Below, in pieces: positions 13,649 to 26,292 of a stretch of DNA of 64,000 nt (position 1 is the stretch's first letter; each line of letters opens with the position of its first letter). The position numbers were made by a program, and so were the translations under genes. The notes under the pieces are model-generated. The model was not told the origin of the DNA. It did not search any database and saw nothing but the letters and a program-made list of their open reading frames with translations. Origin of the DNA: Casuarina equisetifolia (taxonomy: Eukaryota > Streptophyta > Magnoliopsida > Fagales > Casuarinaceae); assembly GCA_028551475.1 (NCBI GenBank), contig CM052360.1:14992501-15056500 (forward strand), read 5' to 3'.

Positions 13649-16600
13649 CTACTCCAGAAAGACTTGAATCCTGTCACCCATCGTGTCATTAAAATCCAAC
13701 AACAGCTTCCCCCCTACTTCGTCTGCTGCATCATCCAACAAAGCTTTGATATTTACACCCCCCAAAGCTGCGAAGAAAAATGTGTACATCTTCTCATTAT
13801 CATTTCAAGGACTTCTCTGAGCATACGAATACACAAAGTTTGTAAAAAGATACAATACCCGGAACTATACTTGTGATTCCATCCAAAAATCCAGCCTGCG
13901 TAACATTTTGAGAGCGGAAAAAAACAGAAAAGAAATGAGGATCAGTTCTCATCAATCAAGTAGATCTAGTTTTGTTTTAGTGATACAAAAGTTTATGTAC
14001 ATGTCAAGAAATGTAGCCTTTTTTTTTTTGTTGTTGATAATATCTCATCTCGTGCAAGGACAGAGAGTTTCCTTCAACTTAGCACAGTTAAGGGCTCATT
14101 CAAGCTCAGCTGAAGGGCAAAAACTATCACATTCATAACAACTTCAGAAAAGCATAAGATGGCTGGATGGTGTAATCAGATCCATTGATGGCCAGAAAAC
14201 GTAATTTTACCATCAGAGCTCAGTGAACGAAGAATCTAAAACACTTATCAGGGGAGGGGGGCAAAAAAAAAGAGAGAGAGAAGAAGAAGAAGAAGAAGAA
14301 GAAGAAGAAGAAGAAGAAGAAGAAGAAAGAAGGTAGAATCTAACGTGTCACTTGAAAGACAGTTATGAAATATGTTTCCAAAGAGGATAAATGTCTTACA
14401 GGGATCCTAACATCAAGCCTCTCAAATCCATCTCTTCCAGTTATTTTGATTCTCAGTTTCCGAGACCAGAGCTGTGAAAATGGATCCCTTGAGCTATCTG
14501 CACCATAGGCATTGTACACGTCAGGAGTTATCACTTCGACAATGGGATCCTGAGTACTTCGACCTCTCTGCTCTGTATCATCTCGAGCCCTCTCTTGCAT
14601 AGAGTATCTGCTACTGCCCACTGATAAATATCTTTTACTTATAAGAGATGGGATAAGGCAAATGGAAAATCTTATGCTCATAGGTAAAAAAGAATTTTCC
14701 AGTCTATGCCATGACAATTATTCAAATGATATAGACTAGATTTGCCAACAATGATGAATGCGGCCCAACTTTCAAACTCCTAAAATAATGTTTTTATTTT
14801 CCCTATAAGAGCTTTAAGGTAAATCCTGGGACATGCCGGGTATAACTTTCCAAAGAGGTCCTCATGGTTTTTTATCCTCAATAAAATAAATATCCCTTAG
14901 GTTTTTATAAAAAACTGGTTCTAAACCCACATTCACTCAATTGCAGTCATAAATTACAAATCAATCAACCATATATAAAATAAAGCGAGGTTCTTTTTCT
15001 TTTTTCCTTTTTCTTCAGAGCTGTGGGGGAAGCGGAAAGGTTTATTTTCCAATTAAGTAGTGGAAAGAAGGTTAGAGGATTGTACTCTACATTGAAGATT
15101 GGTAAGATCAGAATATCTAGCTCGCACCCCTACCATGGTTAGAGATGCCTCTCTCACCTTTCTGTGATGACAGCTGACTGAAACTGGTAGCATAGCGCTT
15201 CTCTTCTTCATAATAAGTGTTGAAACCTAAAATGTCTTTTATTTCTTCAAAAGATGGCATGCTTGCAGGAGAAGGGATACGACCTCCTTTAATGGCAGTC
15301 AGTGAATCCTGCAATTGAGTCATAGAAGCTGAACTTGAAAATTTACTAGGCAATATCCTGACATATTTAAGTGGCAATAAAAATAAAGAAAAGCAAATCC
15401 CAGCTGGGGTCTCCCTGAATTTCCATCAGAACATTTCAGAAGCTAACTAAAATACCAAAATCTTGACTGTTATATAACCCATCATTCCTAGTTAAATTTT
15501 GAAATTATCTTCGTGTAGTGTAAGCTATTCCCAGACAGCTCTCCAACTAGAAACAACAATTTCAAAAAGAAAAACATTAAAGACACAAGGTAAGCAGACG
15601 GACCCACAATGATAACTTTACTTTTCTGCTTCAAGTTCTTGACTTCCTGTTCTACTCCTGCACTAGAAGATTTTAAACGAGGATTGTTACAATAAAGCAT
15701 AAAAGTTTCTTACCACTCATTCTTAACTGGTTTCCTTAAAAAAAAAATCATGAATGGTTGAAATACTTTCCATAAATGATGTCGACCAATTATTTGTATT
15801 ATTTTTTAATGTGTTCACAGGTCAGACTACAAATGTATATAAGTTATTGCAAATGGACAAATTAATCCTGATGTATTCAATTGTGCAAGTGTAAGTATTC
15901 GCCATGGAGGTTAGCCAATTATCAAAATATAAATTAGTATTCTCAGACTCAGAATTAGTTGTAGAATCTTAACAATATGACATGACTATGTTATAGTCAC
16001 CTCAATAGATTTTGACACCAGAGAGCAGAGAAAAATTTCACAGATTCTCCATCAAGCTTTGCAAAAGAAATTTCATTCCTATGGCATAAAAGAATTTCAT
16101 TCCCATTCCCATGACATTTTCAGCTCTTATGTTAATTGGCTAAGCAAAAATTCTTATTGTCTGTTTTATATTTTTAGTTTTTTGAAATAGAAGCAGCTTT
16201 AGTAAATGTGTCATGTTAACTCTGACCGCATGCTCAAGGGTCAAAAGCACTCTAGAAATTTGATTATGGTTTTAATTTATTAGCTTTTTATTGTCATTTG
16301 TAGAGATGGTTTACCTTGCACGATGCCATTTAAGAACTTGGAAAAAATCATACTTGTCGTCATTTTGGAAATGTTGGGAACTCTTGACATTTTTCGGTAA
16401 GGAAATTTTTAAAAACTACCCAGGAATACACAATGGAACTTAGTTATATTAAAATTGAGATTGCATTGTGATTTTACCATTAAGCTCCTAACGCCTTAAC
16501 TGTCACAGACTGATGATTAGAGATATGTGTTACCTTTAGTCTATGAGAGATTGGTTAAGACATATTTTGGAATTTGTTTGACATTGCTGATCAAAGCTAG

Positions 16601-19600
16601 CATAAGCGTGACATACCAGCCTACGTGGCTTCTTTTCAATAGGCTTAAAAATGGATGTTTTTGGTTTCAATTTAGCTAGGATATTGGTCATAGTTAACAA
16701 TGTTGTACATAGTCCCTCATATGTAAGCACATTAAAAATAAGAGCAACTATTTTCTTCTAAGGAACTCATATAAGACAGCATTTTTCCAAACAATTTCTA
16801 CCATGAAACAATTCCCTTAACCCCATGTCTATGCTACTTAGCATCAAATCACATCTAATCTTACAACTCAGTTAGATATACAATCTAAAATTGGGTTTTA
16901 TATCAAGCAGCCATCCTTACTCGAATGAACTATAATGTTAGTATTTAGGAGTTCTATTTGTATAATTTACTTATGTTATAAATACATATTAGATCCTTGT
17001 TTCTGTTGAAAGTTAAGCTTCTTATTGTTTGTAAGGCTCTAGAGACGAAGATTTGTTAATATTTTCATATTTTAATATTCGACACCTATGGTGGATTTGA
17101 TGTTATATAAGATATTACCAAAGTCAGTTGTATGTATTTGTATGGATGTGTACGACACAGTAGCATGTCACTCTTGCAAACTTGATAGAGTTAGAACTTT
17201 CTTGTGAAAGAGCTAACAGTGTAGATGTTACATATCTTGCTTGGCTATAGCTCATTTATCTTGATCAAAAAGAATTATCACACTATGTAAAAAAATTTAT
17301 AGAGGTTTTTGAATGGACGATGTAGCATGCATAGCCTTGTAAAGTTTAGGTCATCATAAGGTTACTAAAGCTACAGCGATGATAGAAATGATGCTGATGG
17401 AACCACACGAAAAAAAAATCAATTTTAAATGAAAGTTCTGTTGGTAAGTATTTGAAATTGACTAACCAAGAGTTGAACAAACATGGACTCATGGTTCCAA
17501 ATATTGACACAAACGTGAACCAATCAGAGTAATATTCTCTCCTGATCTGCACAATCGGAAGAATCAAAGCATCTACCTTCCCTCCCTCATGCAGTTGACC
17601 ATGATACATCATGTCTACCATCCGCACAAACGTGGAGAAACAAAAACTACAAATACTCATTTCATATTTATGAGACCTTAGTCAATCCAAGATCATTAAG
17701 CAGGAAAAGGAAAAAGAAGTTACAGACAAACCTGCATAGCTTGAATTGATGATCCAATCAAGGAAAGTGGATAGGCAACAAGCTTATATCCGAGATCCTC
17801 GAGTTCAAGAGGATTAAGTATTGGTGTTTTACCCCCTCCTTCAAGCATGTTGGCCTAATAAGAATTAATAAACGTTATAATTCAGGGAAAATCTCCTTCT
17901 AATACGGTAATGTAAAGCATTACAACTATATGCAATATTGAAGTTGAAGTAAATGACCAAGCTTTGGTTTATTAATACATAATAATTGGAAGCATCAGGA
18001 AATCACATAAACGATAGCCTTACAACAAACTTTTGTACGTCTGTGCAACATATACATAAACATTTTTATTTTCTTCCTTCGAATATCTGCTGGTGTGTAC
18101 ACACATCAGAGGCAAAATATATGAACAATCAACCAATTATTTGATTCACATAACAGCAGCCCATAGTGTGTAACAAACACAGCTAGAATATACCGTTCTC
18201 TAACCTAGTACTGCATAAGATGAAAAATTTCACGCTAGAGTGCAACAGGCTTTTAGTGTCCGTGAGCAGACCATTTAGAATACTATGGATTTATAGTATT
18301 TAAGTAGCCATTGACTAAGAAGAATCTGGACAGGCAGAATGTTAGACATAACATTGGAACAGAGGTCTTCTTAGGTTATAACAATTGTTATAGCCAACTT
18401 ATTTATGTTTACCAATTAGTAGAGGAAATCAAACAAAGTTAACATTCCAATGTTAGACATAACATTCCTCTGTTAGAATACTATGGGTTTTTAGTATTTA
18501 AGTAGCCATTGACTAAGAAAAATCTGGACAGGCATAATGCTAGACATAACATTGGAACAGATGTATTCTTAGGATACAATAATTACGGCCAACTTATTTA
18601 TGTTTACCGATTAGTAGAGGAAATCAAACAAAGTTAACATTCAATGTTAGACATAACATTCCTCAGTTAGAATACTATGGGTTTTTAGTCTTTAAGTAGC
18701 CATTGACTAAGAAAAATCTGGACAGGCACAATGTTAGACATAACATTGGAACAGAGGTATTCTTAGGTTATAATAATTGTTACAGCCAACTTATTTATGT
18801 TTACTGATTAGTAGAGGAAATCAAACAAAATTAACATTCTTGCATCAGGGGACATGAAATAGTATTAGCTTACTGCAGATTGGGGGCCGTTGTAGTGAAT
18901 AATGTACCCCACTATAAGCTCTTTGTTTTTTTTTCTTCTTTTTCTTTTTTCCTCCCTTGATAAGTAAACATCTTTATGAATTAAAGAATACAAATTGGAT
19001 GAACCCACAAACTTAACATTTTCATGTAAAACCCCTCTCTCCTTTAGAATTCAAGTAAGTCCTAACAGATGCATCCTTTTTGTCAGCAATTAAATACAAA
19101 CATAGCTTTGAGCTTCTAAAGCAGCATCCCCACGCCACACAATAAACATTTGAGGCATGTAAGGGAACAGCTAGGATCACATTCATGCATATAGGAAGCA
19201 AAAGGAAATAACTTTAGACTCAAGTAAAGATATTCCATCCCCATGAAGGAATAGCTATATAACTGGGACCACATGCATCATATCAGACAAAAGAATGGCT
19301 GTAACTGCATTCTGAATGACTACCATCATCATTAAATCTACCATGCAATAACCAAAAACCACAAGAACCAATTGGAGAAAACATAAGACACCCCACATGA
19401 ACGATCATTAAAACACTAAAGAGCTGCAGATGGACAATGCAACCAAGAATTAAAGATAACATATAGGAACAATGATCAATTGGCTCTCTGGCTTTTTTGC
19501 ACATTAACAGAGCTCCGAAAACCAAACGTCCTTCCTCATAACATATAGGAACAATGATCAATTGGCTCTCCGGCTTTTTTGCACGTTAACAGAGCTCCCA

Positions 19601-22600
19601 AAACCAAACGTCCTTCTGAGGAAGTCCTCCAGCCAGAGCTCCCAAAACCACAAAAAAGGATTGAGGGAAAGTCACTGTCCCTAGAACGACCACTAGCAAA
19701 GTCAAATAACTCCCAACCCTCAAATTTTAACCACATAAAATATTTGCAAAAAGTGCATCTCCTAAATCAAACTGCCAATCCAGAAGACCCTAATAATCAA
19801 CAACCATAATGATGATTATCACTAGTCCACTAAAGGTCTCCCTAAGCATCTTTTTCCTCAGCATTGTTAAGAAGTTAAGGTAAACATTTCAAAGGTACCA
19901 TCCCTACACCAGATATATACACAAAGTAAACACGCCAGCCAGCCCCAACCTTGTATAATAAGATCCACAGAAAGCAGTACAACCTATAGAAATAACCCTC
20001 AGCAAACATACAAACAGAAAAAAGAAAAATGGAGCTTTGCTCATATCTTTCCCAAGACTCGCTCATTTCACCATCATCCATAGTATACAAGACCAAGCTG
20101 TACTTCAACTTACCAAACAGGGTAGATACCAAATGATCATGAACGTCTTAATAATTCAGTAATAATTTAACTTTCTATAGAACATTCTATATATAGAGTC
20201 AACCATGTCGGTGGTATGGTGGTAGAAAAACTGCACACACGAGCATACAAAGACATGTACGTAAGTACTAACTTCTGTATGAGTGAGGTGTTAAACATAA
20301 ATCTACTTATGTAGCATCAAGTTCACAAAGTGAACTGAATTCAGTAGCATCAAATGGCCAAAGTTTCCTACTGAAAATTACAGTGTCCCTAAAATTTCCT
20401 CCTTTTTCTTCCACGTAGACTGTGATGCAATGAAGAGCACATTCGATGACATTCAGCCGATCAACCTGTTGGCCTCATACATTCCCAGGCATTCAGCCTC
20501 CCTCACCCTCCTAAACACCTAAAACTGAAGAATCAGCCCGCCTACACTGAGGGTAGAAATCTCCTAGTCTCTGCATACAAATTGTCCAGCATCACATACT
20601 AGACATGTACAATCTACAAGAACTAAAACTGATTAACCAAAGAAAAAGATTCATTAAGCATGAAAACAAGCATTTCATTAAGCATGAAAACAAGCATTTC
20701 ATTTTGCTGAAACTGTGAAGAAATTAAGGTATCATAATAAAGCCCTAGTGACTGTTAAATTATAAATGCAATCAATAAACAGTAGTATTGAAAGCACTGT
20801 TCCAGATTGAATTGCATGCAAACACTGCAATAAACCTATAAATATTTTGATTCAGAAAAATGTTTTTGTGTAACAACTTCAAAAATACTTCCCCATTAGT
20901 CAGAAAAATGTGAGGAAGCATAATGTACCATTTTTGGAACTAGGGGAGAAATTTCGCAGAATGCCTTCATTTCTTCTTTTGAAGCTAGTGCATCAATGAA
21001 AAGAACATCTGCTCCAGCATCAGCAAAAGCCCTAGACCTCCAGAGTGATTCATCTAAAGAAACTGCTTGACGAGAATCCGTTCGTGCTATAATGACAATA
21101 TCAGAACCACTCTCCCTCCTAGCATCAACAGCTGCCTTTATCCGCATCACCGCCTCCTCTCTAGACACCACTTTCCTCCCTTGTGTATGACCACAGGCTT
21201 TCGGGGATACCTTGCAATGCAGATTTATAAGCAACAATAACTTAAAGGAGTAAAAGAGCAGATTGCACGGTAACTACAGATGCTGCGAGTAAAACAAAAT
21301 TCTACAGGAAAATCAAGCTGTAAGTTCATGCATACAGGAGACCAAATACACTGTTCAAGCTATGGCTCTAAACTTCCAATACCTAATTACAGGGTTGTAA
21401 AACGAAATGCCAACACTAATAAGGCAAAGGATTTCATCTTTGTATATGAATATTGCACACAAAAAAGTGACTATAGTAAGCATCTGATAGTATTTTTCAG
21501 ACCTCCAATATTCAGAGCCACACCAAGCCTCAAAAATAGAATTTTAAAGTTCTCATCAGGGTTCCATGTAGATCTCACTAATCTTCAAGTCCCACGAGTA
21601 ACAAGAGATAGTTTTCATAATAACAACAATGACAGGATCTATTTTCTCCATTTGAAGAGAAAGTTATTCTCTTTGGTAGACCAATAATCCTTGCTAAAAA
21701 TTTTCTAATTCATTTTATGAGAGCTTTCACATGCACCAGAAGCAAAATCCCTTAACTTCTACTTTAATTTCTCGATAAGTAGAAATCATCCAAATCCTCA
21801 TACCTAGCAGCAGACACTTATAAGCCAAGACTTCATAGGATATGAAGTATCTTTGATTGTTAAGACCAATTTCAAAGCCATGCAGGCAGCTTCCATCAAT
21901 TCATGAACCCAAATGAACTAGGCACACTCAGCAGGAAGTTTAGGAAAATATCATAACAGGGCCACATCTGTCTAGATTGTAATCGGGAAGCGACAAATAA
22001 AAACTACTGTACATAGACAGTCAGGAAGAGAAAGTACAACAAATTAAATAATAACTATAATTATGTGAACCTGATCTTCGAGAATGATCCCTGCAAAACC
22101 TGCTCTAATGTATCCCCTAACAGTTCTCTTGACATTCATTGCATTCCCATATCCATTATCACCATCTCCAATGACTGGAATTGAGACAGCTTGGGTAATT
22201 TGTTGCCCCTGATCTACCATTTCTCCATAGGATATAAACCCTGTATCTGGCAATCCCAATCTAGCAGCAGATATTGAAAACCCTAATGGAAATACAGAAT
22301 GACATCAATACATTAGTTTGTCTCATTTGAAAAGGTTAACGACTACTTTTTCTCCATAATGTCTAATAAATCCTGGATTCCTGCCAAATCTAGTTTATTA
22401 AAAATGATTTCCATCCAGTTTAGAAAATTCAAGAAAAATCCAATGTTCAACAAAAAATCAAATTGAAAGGTAAACACAAAATTACACTACTTATTTCTCT
22501 TCATATTAGTGGAAATGTTCCAAAAACTGCTCCAATCTCCTACAAGAGGAAATAGGAGGTGATAGATACAAATGCTATATATTGACACATTGTTACCCAA

Positions 22601-24238
22601 GATTCAGGTAGCATCCGGAGTGGTAGAATCGGCAATTGCTATTAAGTTTTGGTACAAAGATCAGAAGCCAATGCTCGGAAAAAACTCCACAAGTGCAGAT
22701 ATCAATTTAGCCATAACAAACATACGTATTTACTACAACCAAAATGATGCACTAAGAATATAGCTGAAAGGTCTCACTTAACATCCAAAGTACTAAGGAT
22801 TTGCAAACTGAAACTCAATGCACCTAAAAAAAACCTCTTATTAGAGAACGCAAAGTGACTTAAATTAAATGTACTCATAAAACTCACTAAAAGAAATCAC
22901 CCACCAATGTTTATAATTAGAAACAATGATATTCAATTTCCAAAAAGAATTTTAGGTTAAGGGCAGTAATTCTCCCGCATATTCTTAACAGCAAATCAAA
23001 TTCCAAAAATTGAATTGAAAAAGAAATTTTCCGAACAACTACAACTATTATCTCGGTACTTCTGATCAAAGTAAATGACTTACTACCTTTGTGTTGTAGG
23101 GGTATGTGATCACTAACATATTCTTTCAAAACAAATGCAGTAAAAATTTAGATAAACATTAAACCCAGACATTATAAAATGACAAACAATCTTTCACAGA
23201 CCAATATCCAAGCCTTTTTGATCAAAACAGAACACATCTGTCAAGTGCACATTAGTACCGCAATCAGAAAAACATAGATAAAAACATACACCCAATAAAA
23301 ACAAACAAACTCAATTATCCTTAACTGAAAAAGGATAACCTTGTTATTTTTATTTTTGAAATTACCTTGATGTGAGATATTGGGTGAAAGTATAGTGATA
23401 GATGACCCAGAACACCCGTCACGACAAGCACCAAACACCAATCACCAGTTCATAACAAGTAAATATGTTATGATGCAAAGCAATCTTCCATGAGGCAAAG
23501 CAAAAGAAAGAAAAGAACGTTCAAACTCCAACTACACTTACTCCAACTACATATTTTACACCTCCTTTTCAAAATTCAAAATGAAATATTTCATTTTTTG
23601 TATTTGTGGTTCTATTGTATGTTGTACTAGAAGGGTAAACCATGATTCGATTCAAGAGTTATATTCGGCTACCAATGATGGACCTAACTCTGAACGACGA
23701 ACTTCCTTAAATCCCTGTCTCGCTTCACTGTATGCTTCAACTATTTTAATTCATGTTTTACACGTTATCATCTCATACGCAATCGATCCCGCTTGCAATT
23801 CGGACGAAACCCGCATTGTTGAAGTTTATGTTTATGATGGGAAACTATATTCTCGAAAAAAAAAAACTGAACGGAAATGGAAAAGAAGGTACCACTGGTA
23901 AAGCAATATTGAAATCCAGCCCTCTCCACAAGCTTTGCACTGAGAGCATCAAAACAAGCAGGGCCCTGGTGAAGACCGGGGAGTTCGAGAACACGGCGAA
24001 GTGCCTTCGCCGGGGGTTCGGCCGGGCTATAATCTGTCCCAGCCACTCGAGCTACGGGCAGAAGAAGGCGAGACTTTAGCACGGGATTGCTGAGGAGCGG
24101 AAGTGAGGTCCGAAGTCGTAAACGAAAAGTGAAACTTGAAATAAGAGAAGGCGGGGGTGAGCGGATATTGAGGGGCAGGGTGTGATTGGGACCAAAGACT
24201 GCGCCGCCTTTGCCGCTAACTACGACTGCAGGCTTCAT
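13649..24238 (-). CDS. PEP mutase / isocitrate lyase superfamily protein, probably plastid-targeted, 8 exons
   Basis: Member of the carboxyphosphonoenolpyruvate mutase / 2,3-dimethylmalate lyase-like branch that includes carnation petal death protein; these are TIM-barrel enzymes acting on C-C or C-P bonds of 2-hydroxy-dicarboxylates or phosphonates. The plant substrate is not established. Exons, in transcription order: 24238-23893, 22282-22071, 21210-20929, 17854-17732, 15308-15158, 14620-14400, 13895-13859, 13767-13649. Frame is kept at every junction and the product is 496 residues. Residues 1 to about 70 are rich in Ser, Arg and Leu, like a chloroplast transit peptide. The lyase core begins near residue 80. 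The metal-binding GDGDNGYG motif is at 154-161, the LEDQ strand at 183-186, the catalytic loop PKACGH at 189-194 and the ARTDS strand at 228-232. The end, DFNDTMGDRIQVFLE, is typical of the family. The catalytic Cys (192) is present, so it should be active. If intron 5 is retained, the protein ends early at 15118. Arabidopsis relatives are At2g43180 and At1g77060. Confidence 0.93.
14271..14332. repeat. (GAA)n microsatellite in PEP mutase-family intron 6
   Basis: About fifteen near-perfect GAA units follow a short (GA) run, in the intron between exons 6 (14620-14400) and 7 (13895-13859). It is 68 bases beyond the exon 6 donor on the gene strand, where it reads as (TTC)n, so it forms a pyrimidine tract in the transcript. 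Length variation between individuals is likely. Confidence 0.9.
18275..18842. repeat. Tandem repeat, three copies of about 195 bp, in an intron
   Basis: Three consecutive copies begin with TTAGAATACTATGG at about 18275, 18473 and 18667, so the period is about 198 and 194 bases. Each contains AAGTAGCCATTGACTAAGAA, then a TAGACATAACATTGGAACAG segment, and ends with an AGTAGAGGAAATCAAACAAA segment. Copies differ at few positions, so the duplication is fairly recent. It lies in the 3 kb intron between exons 4 and 3 of the PEP mutase-family gene, and no coding frame runs through it. Confidence 0.9.
19458..19621. repeat. Tandem duplication, two copies of about 82 bp
   Basis: The segment beginning AACATATAGGAACAATGATC occurs at 19458 and again at 19540 with only a few substitutions, through to AAACGTCCTTC. 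A partial third echo (GAGCTCCCAAAACCA) is seen near 19636. It is in the same intron as the 195-bp repeat. Confidence 0.9.
20652..20699. repeat. Perfect 24-bp tandem duplication
   Basis: The unit CATTAAGCATGAAAACAAGC plus ATTT occurs twice without a mismatch, at 20652-20675 and 20676-20699, in the same intron of the PEP mutase-family gene. Confidence 0.9.
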
Positions 24239-24269
24239 GCTCTCTGTATCTCTGAATCTCTGTATCTCT

Positions 24270-24270
24270 G

Positions 24271-24301
<31 letters not shown>
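24270..24301. repeat. (CT)n microsatellite in the leader of the PEP mutase-family gene
   Basis: The tract begins 32 bases upstream of the start codon on the minus strand, where it reads as (GA)n. GA-rich leaders are potential binding sites for plant BPC/GAGA-binding factors, but no function can be shown here. Degenerate CTCTGTAT units flank it at 24240-24270. Confidence 0.85.
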
Positions 24302-24303
<2 letters not shown>

Positions 24304-25005
24304 GGATCTCGGTTGCAGCGCTACAAGAAACGACGAGTTTCAGCTCTGTGCCGTTTGTCCTGTATAGACTTTGAACCGTTGGTGTCCTGGGAGCCCTGCC
24401 ATGTGGGAAAATGCTTTTTTTTTTTTTTTTCTTTTTTCTTTTTTAATCTTTGATCTTTTTTCCATTTTCTTTTGTCTTTTGGGAGTGGCACCTATCATTT
24501 TCTACAATCTACTCCATACATACGATTTCTATGAAATTTAGTCAAGTTCGTATAATAGAATGCGCAAGAGGCTTTCAGTTTATTTGATTCAGACTGCAGT
24601 TCGGCGTTTCTTCCAAATTCGCATCGCCTGCTCTCTCGTCAGTGGGACGTGGTATCCAATCAATATATTTGACTATGAAGTATGATGAGAAGATATCGAT
24701 GATTTTGGGGGACCCCATATCTTGACTATCACGCCTGATGGCATGAAAATCAAGTCCCAGACGAGCATAAACCATTCATGAAATCTTCCGAATTTCCTAG
24801 TCAAATGATCAATGCAAGGGAGAAGCAAGCAGTAAAGCAGAAGCAGATGATGACATGCGTATACCTCAGACTTGATATACAGAATCCGAATGATTTTTGG
24901 CAAACAAGATTATGCTAAGCTACCATTCTAATGAGGTGCCTCGTCGTTCTTTACAAGATTTCAAAATCTCGACGTAATTGTAAGCACAGCATTCACTGAC
25001 AGAAC

Positions 25006-26292
25006 TCAACAACGGTCGTGCATGTGATCATCTGAATCGTATTCGGAAAAAGAGTAAGAGTCGGACCCATCTTCAGAACTATACTGATTAGCAGCCGTTT
25101 CATCACTACGAAGATCATTAGATGAATCTTGTTCTAGACCAGCGCCTGCACTTTTCTTGTAGAGTCCCCTGCTCCTATCCAACAGCCCTGTCCTCAATAT
25201 GCTTGCGAATCTTTCCCTAACTTCTACGAGGGGGTGTCTCTGCAAGAGTTGCTGATGGTCGTATGATTCCCTTAGAACCACTGTCTGAGTGTCGTTCTTC
25301 TTAGAGATGTAAAAAATGCCAGGATGACGCTCAAACACTTTAGTGAACTTCTGGGGCAGGGCCAGTGGCTTACGGAGGTTGCTCACATTCTTACGCTCAG
25401 TTTTCTTGTGGATGGTTAGGTGAAGAAGCTCATGGAAGACACCAACAATCCTCTTCTCAGATACATCTGTGCGGGAGTCCATATGGGAGGCATCGGAATA
25501 CGGGGAAGTATAAGGGAGCCTCTGCCAGTCTCTCAGCCACTCCATGCATTTTCTTTTCAGCCCAAAACCTCTCGTGAATCTAATCGGAAAGGCTAAGCAA
25601 CTATTTTTCACGTCTTCTTCGTCCTGTTGTAAAGCAGCACTCTTTTGCAAATGGGAAACGGCAAGGTCATTGTCCCAGGACAGGAGTTTCAAGCCAACAC
25701 GCTTGTCAGGAAGGTGGACCAAGGAAAAAAGCTCCGGCTGCTGTGGAATCAAGGAATGCTGATAATCATGCGGCAAACCCATGTCCCATTTCAGCTGGTC
25801 AATGGTTTGTAAAGGAAGGGTCCAGTCTCTGGTGAGCATGAGCAGTTTGCGGAGCCTGTTGACAAGGTCCATCTGATTCTGCTCAGCTAGATCGAGTTCT
25901 TCACGGCGAAATTCTAATGCTTCCGGAGTTAAGCTGAAGCAGGGAACACGAGTGCCTCCGCTGTCAAAAACGTGGGATTCGCGGAAGACAGTAGGATATC
26001 TCCTAATGAAGGTGGAGAGCTTAAGATCATTCGGTAGACCAAGCTGTCCACGATGGCGACAGAGGTGGTATATGGGAACACAGTGCTTCGAAGTCGAGGA
26101 GATGATGGAAACAAGAATCCAAGCTGCTCTGAGATCCCTCTCCCCACTCACAACAGCATCCAGGGCCCTGTCTTTCACCCATTTCAACTTCACATTCACC
26201 AAACTATACTTCTGCTGGTAATTAAATCCTCGCTTAGTTCCACAGAGAAAACCCAACCATCCCGCTCTACCGAAGAACAACCACTGGACCAT
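25006..26292 (-). CDS. PORR-domain organelle RNA-binding protein (WTF1/RPD1 family), intronless
   Basis: PORR proteins are plant-specific RNA-binding proteins of mitochondria and chloroplasts, mostly involved in group II intron splicing. The single exon encodes 428 residues. The first ~30 residues are hydrophobic and basic without acidic residues, fitting an organelle presequence. The PORR domain covers roughly residues 35-370: the start VKLKWVKDRALDAVV, the motif LSTFIRRYPTVF, the block LRKLLMLTRDWTLPLQTI, the GLPHDYQ motif, the LPYTSPYSD segment, the EKRIVGVFHELLHLTI helix and LPQKFTKVFERHPGIFYIS are all family hallmarks. The last ~60 residues are Ser/Asp/Glu-rich and likely disordered. The start is the first ATG after an in-frame stop near 26350. 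The next gene starts 768 bases downstream on the same strand. Which Arabidopsis PORR protein is orthologous, and which organelle it enters, I cannot tell. Confidence 0.92.
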   Translation of the reverse strand: MVQWLFFGRAGWLGFLCGTKRGFNYQQKYSLVNVKLKWVKDRALDAVVSGERDLRAAWILVSIISSTSKHCVPIYHLCRHRGQLGLPNDLKLSTFIRRYPTVFRESHVFDSGGTRVPCFSLTPEALEFRREELDLAEQNQMDLVNRLRKLLMLTRDWTLPLQTIDQLKWDMGLPHDYQHSLIPQQPELFSLVHLPDKRVGLKLLSWDNDLAVSHLQKSAALQQDEEDVKNSCLAFPIRFTRGFGLKRKCMEWLRDWQRLPYTSPYSDASHMDSRTDVSEKRIVGVFHELLHLTIHKKTERKNVSNLRKPLALPQKFTKVFERHPGIFYISKKNDTQTVVLRESYDHQQLLQRHPLVEVRERFASILRTGLLDRSRGLYKKSAGAGLEQDSSNDLRSDETAANQYSSEDGSDSYSFSEYDSDDHMHDRC

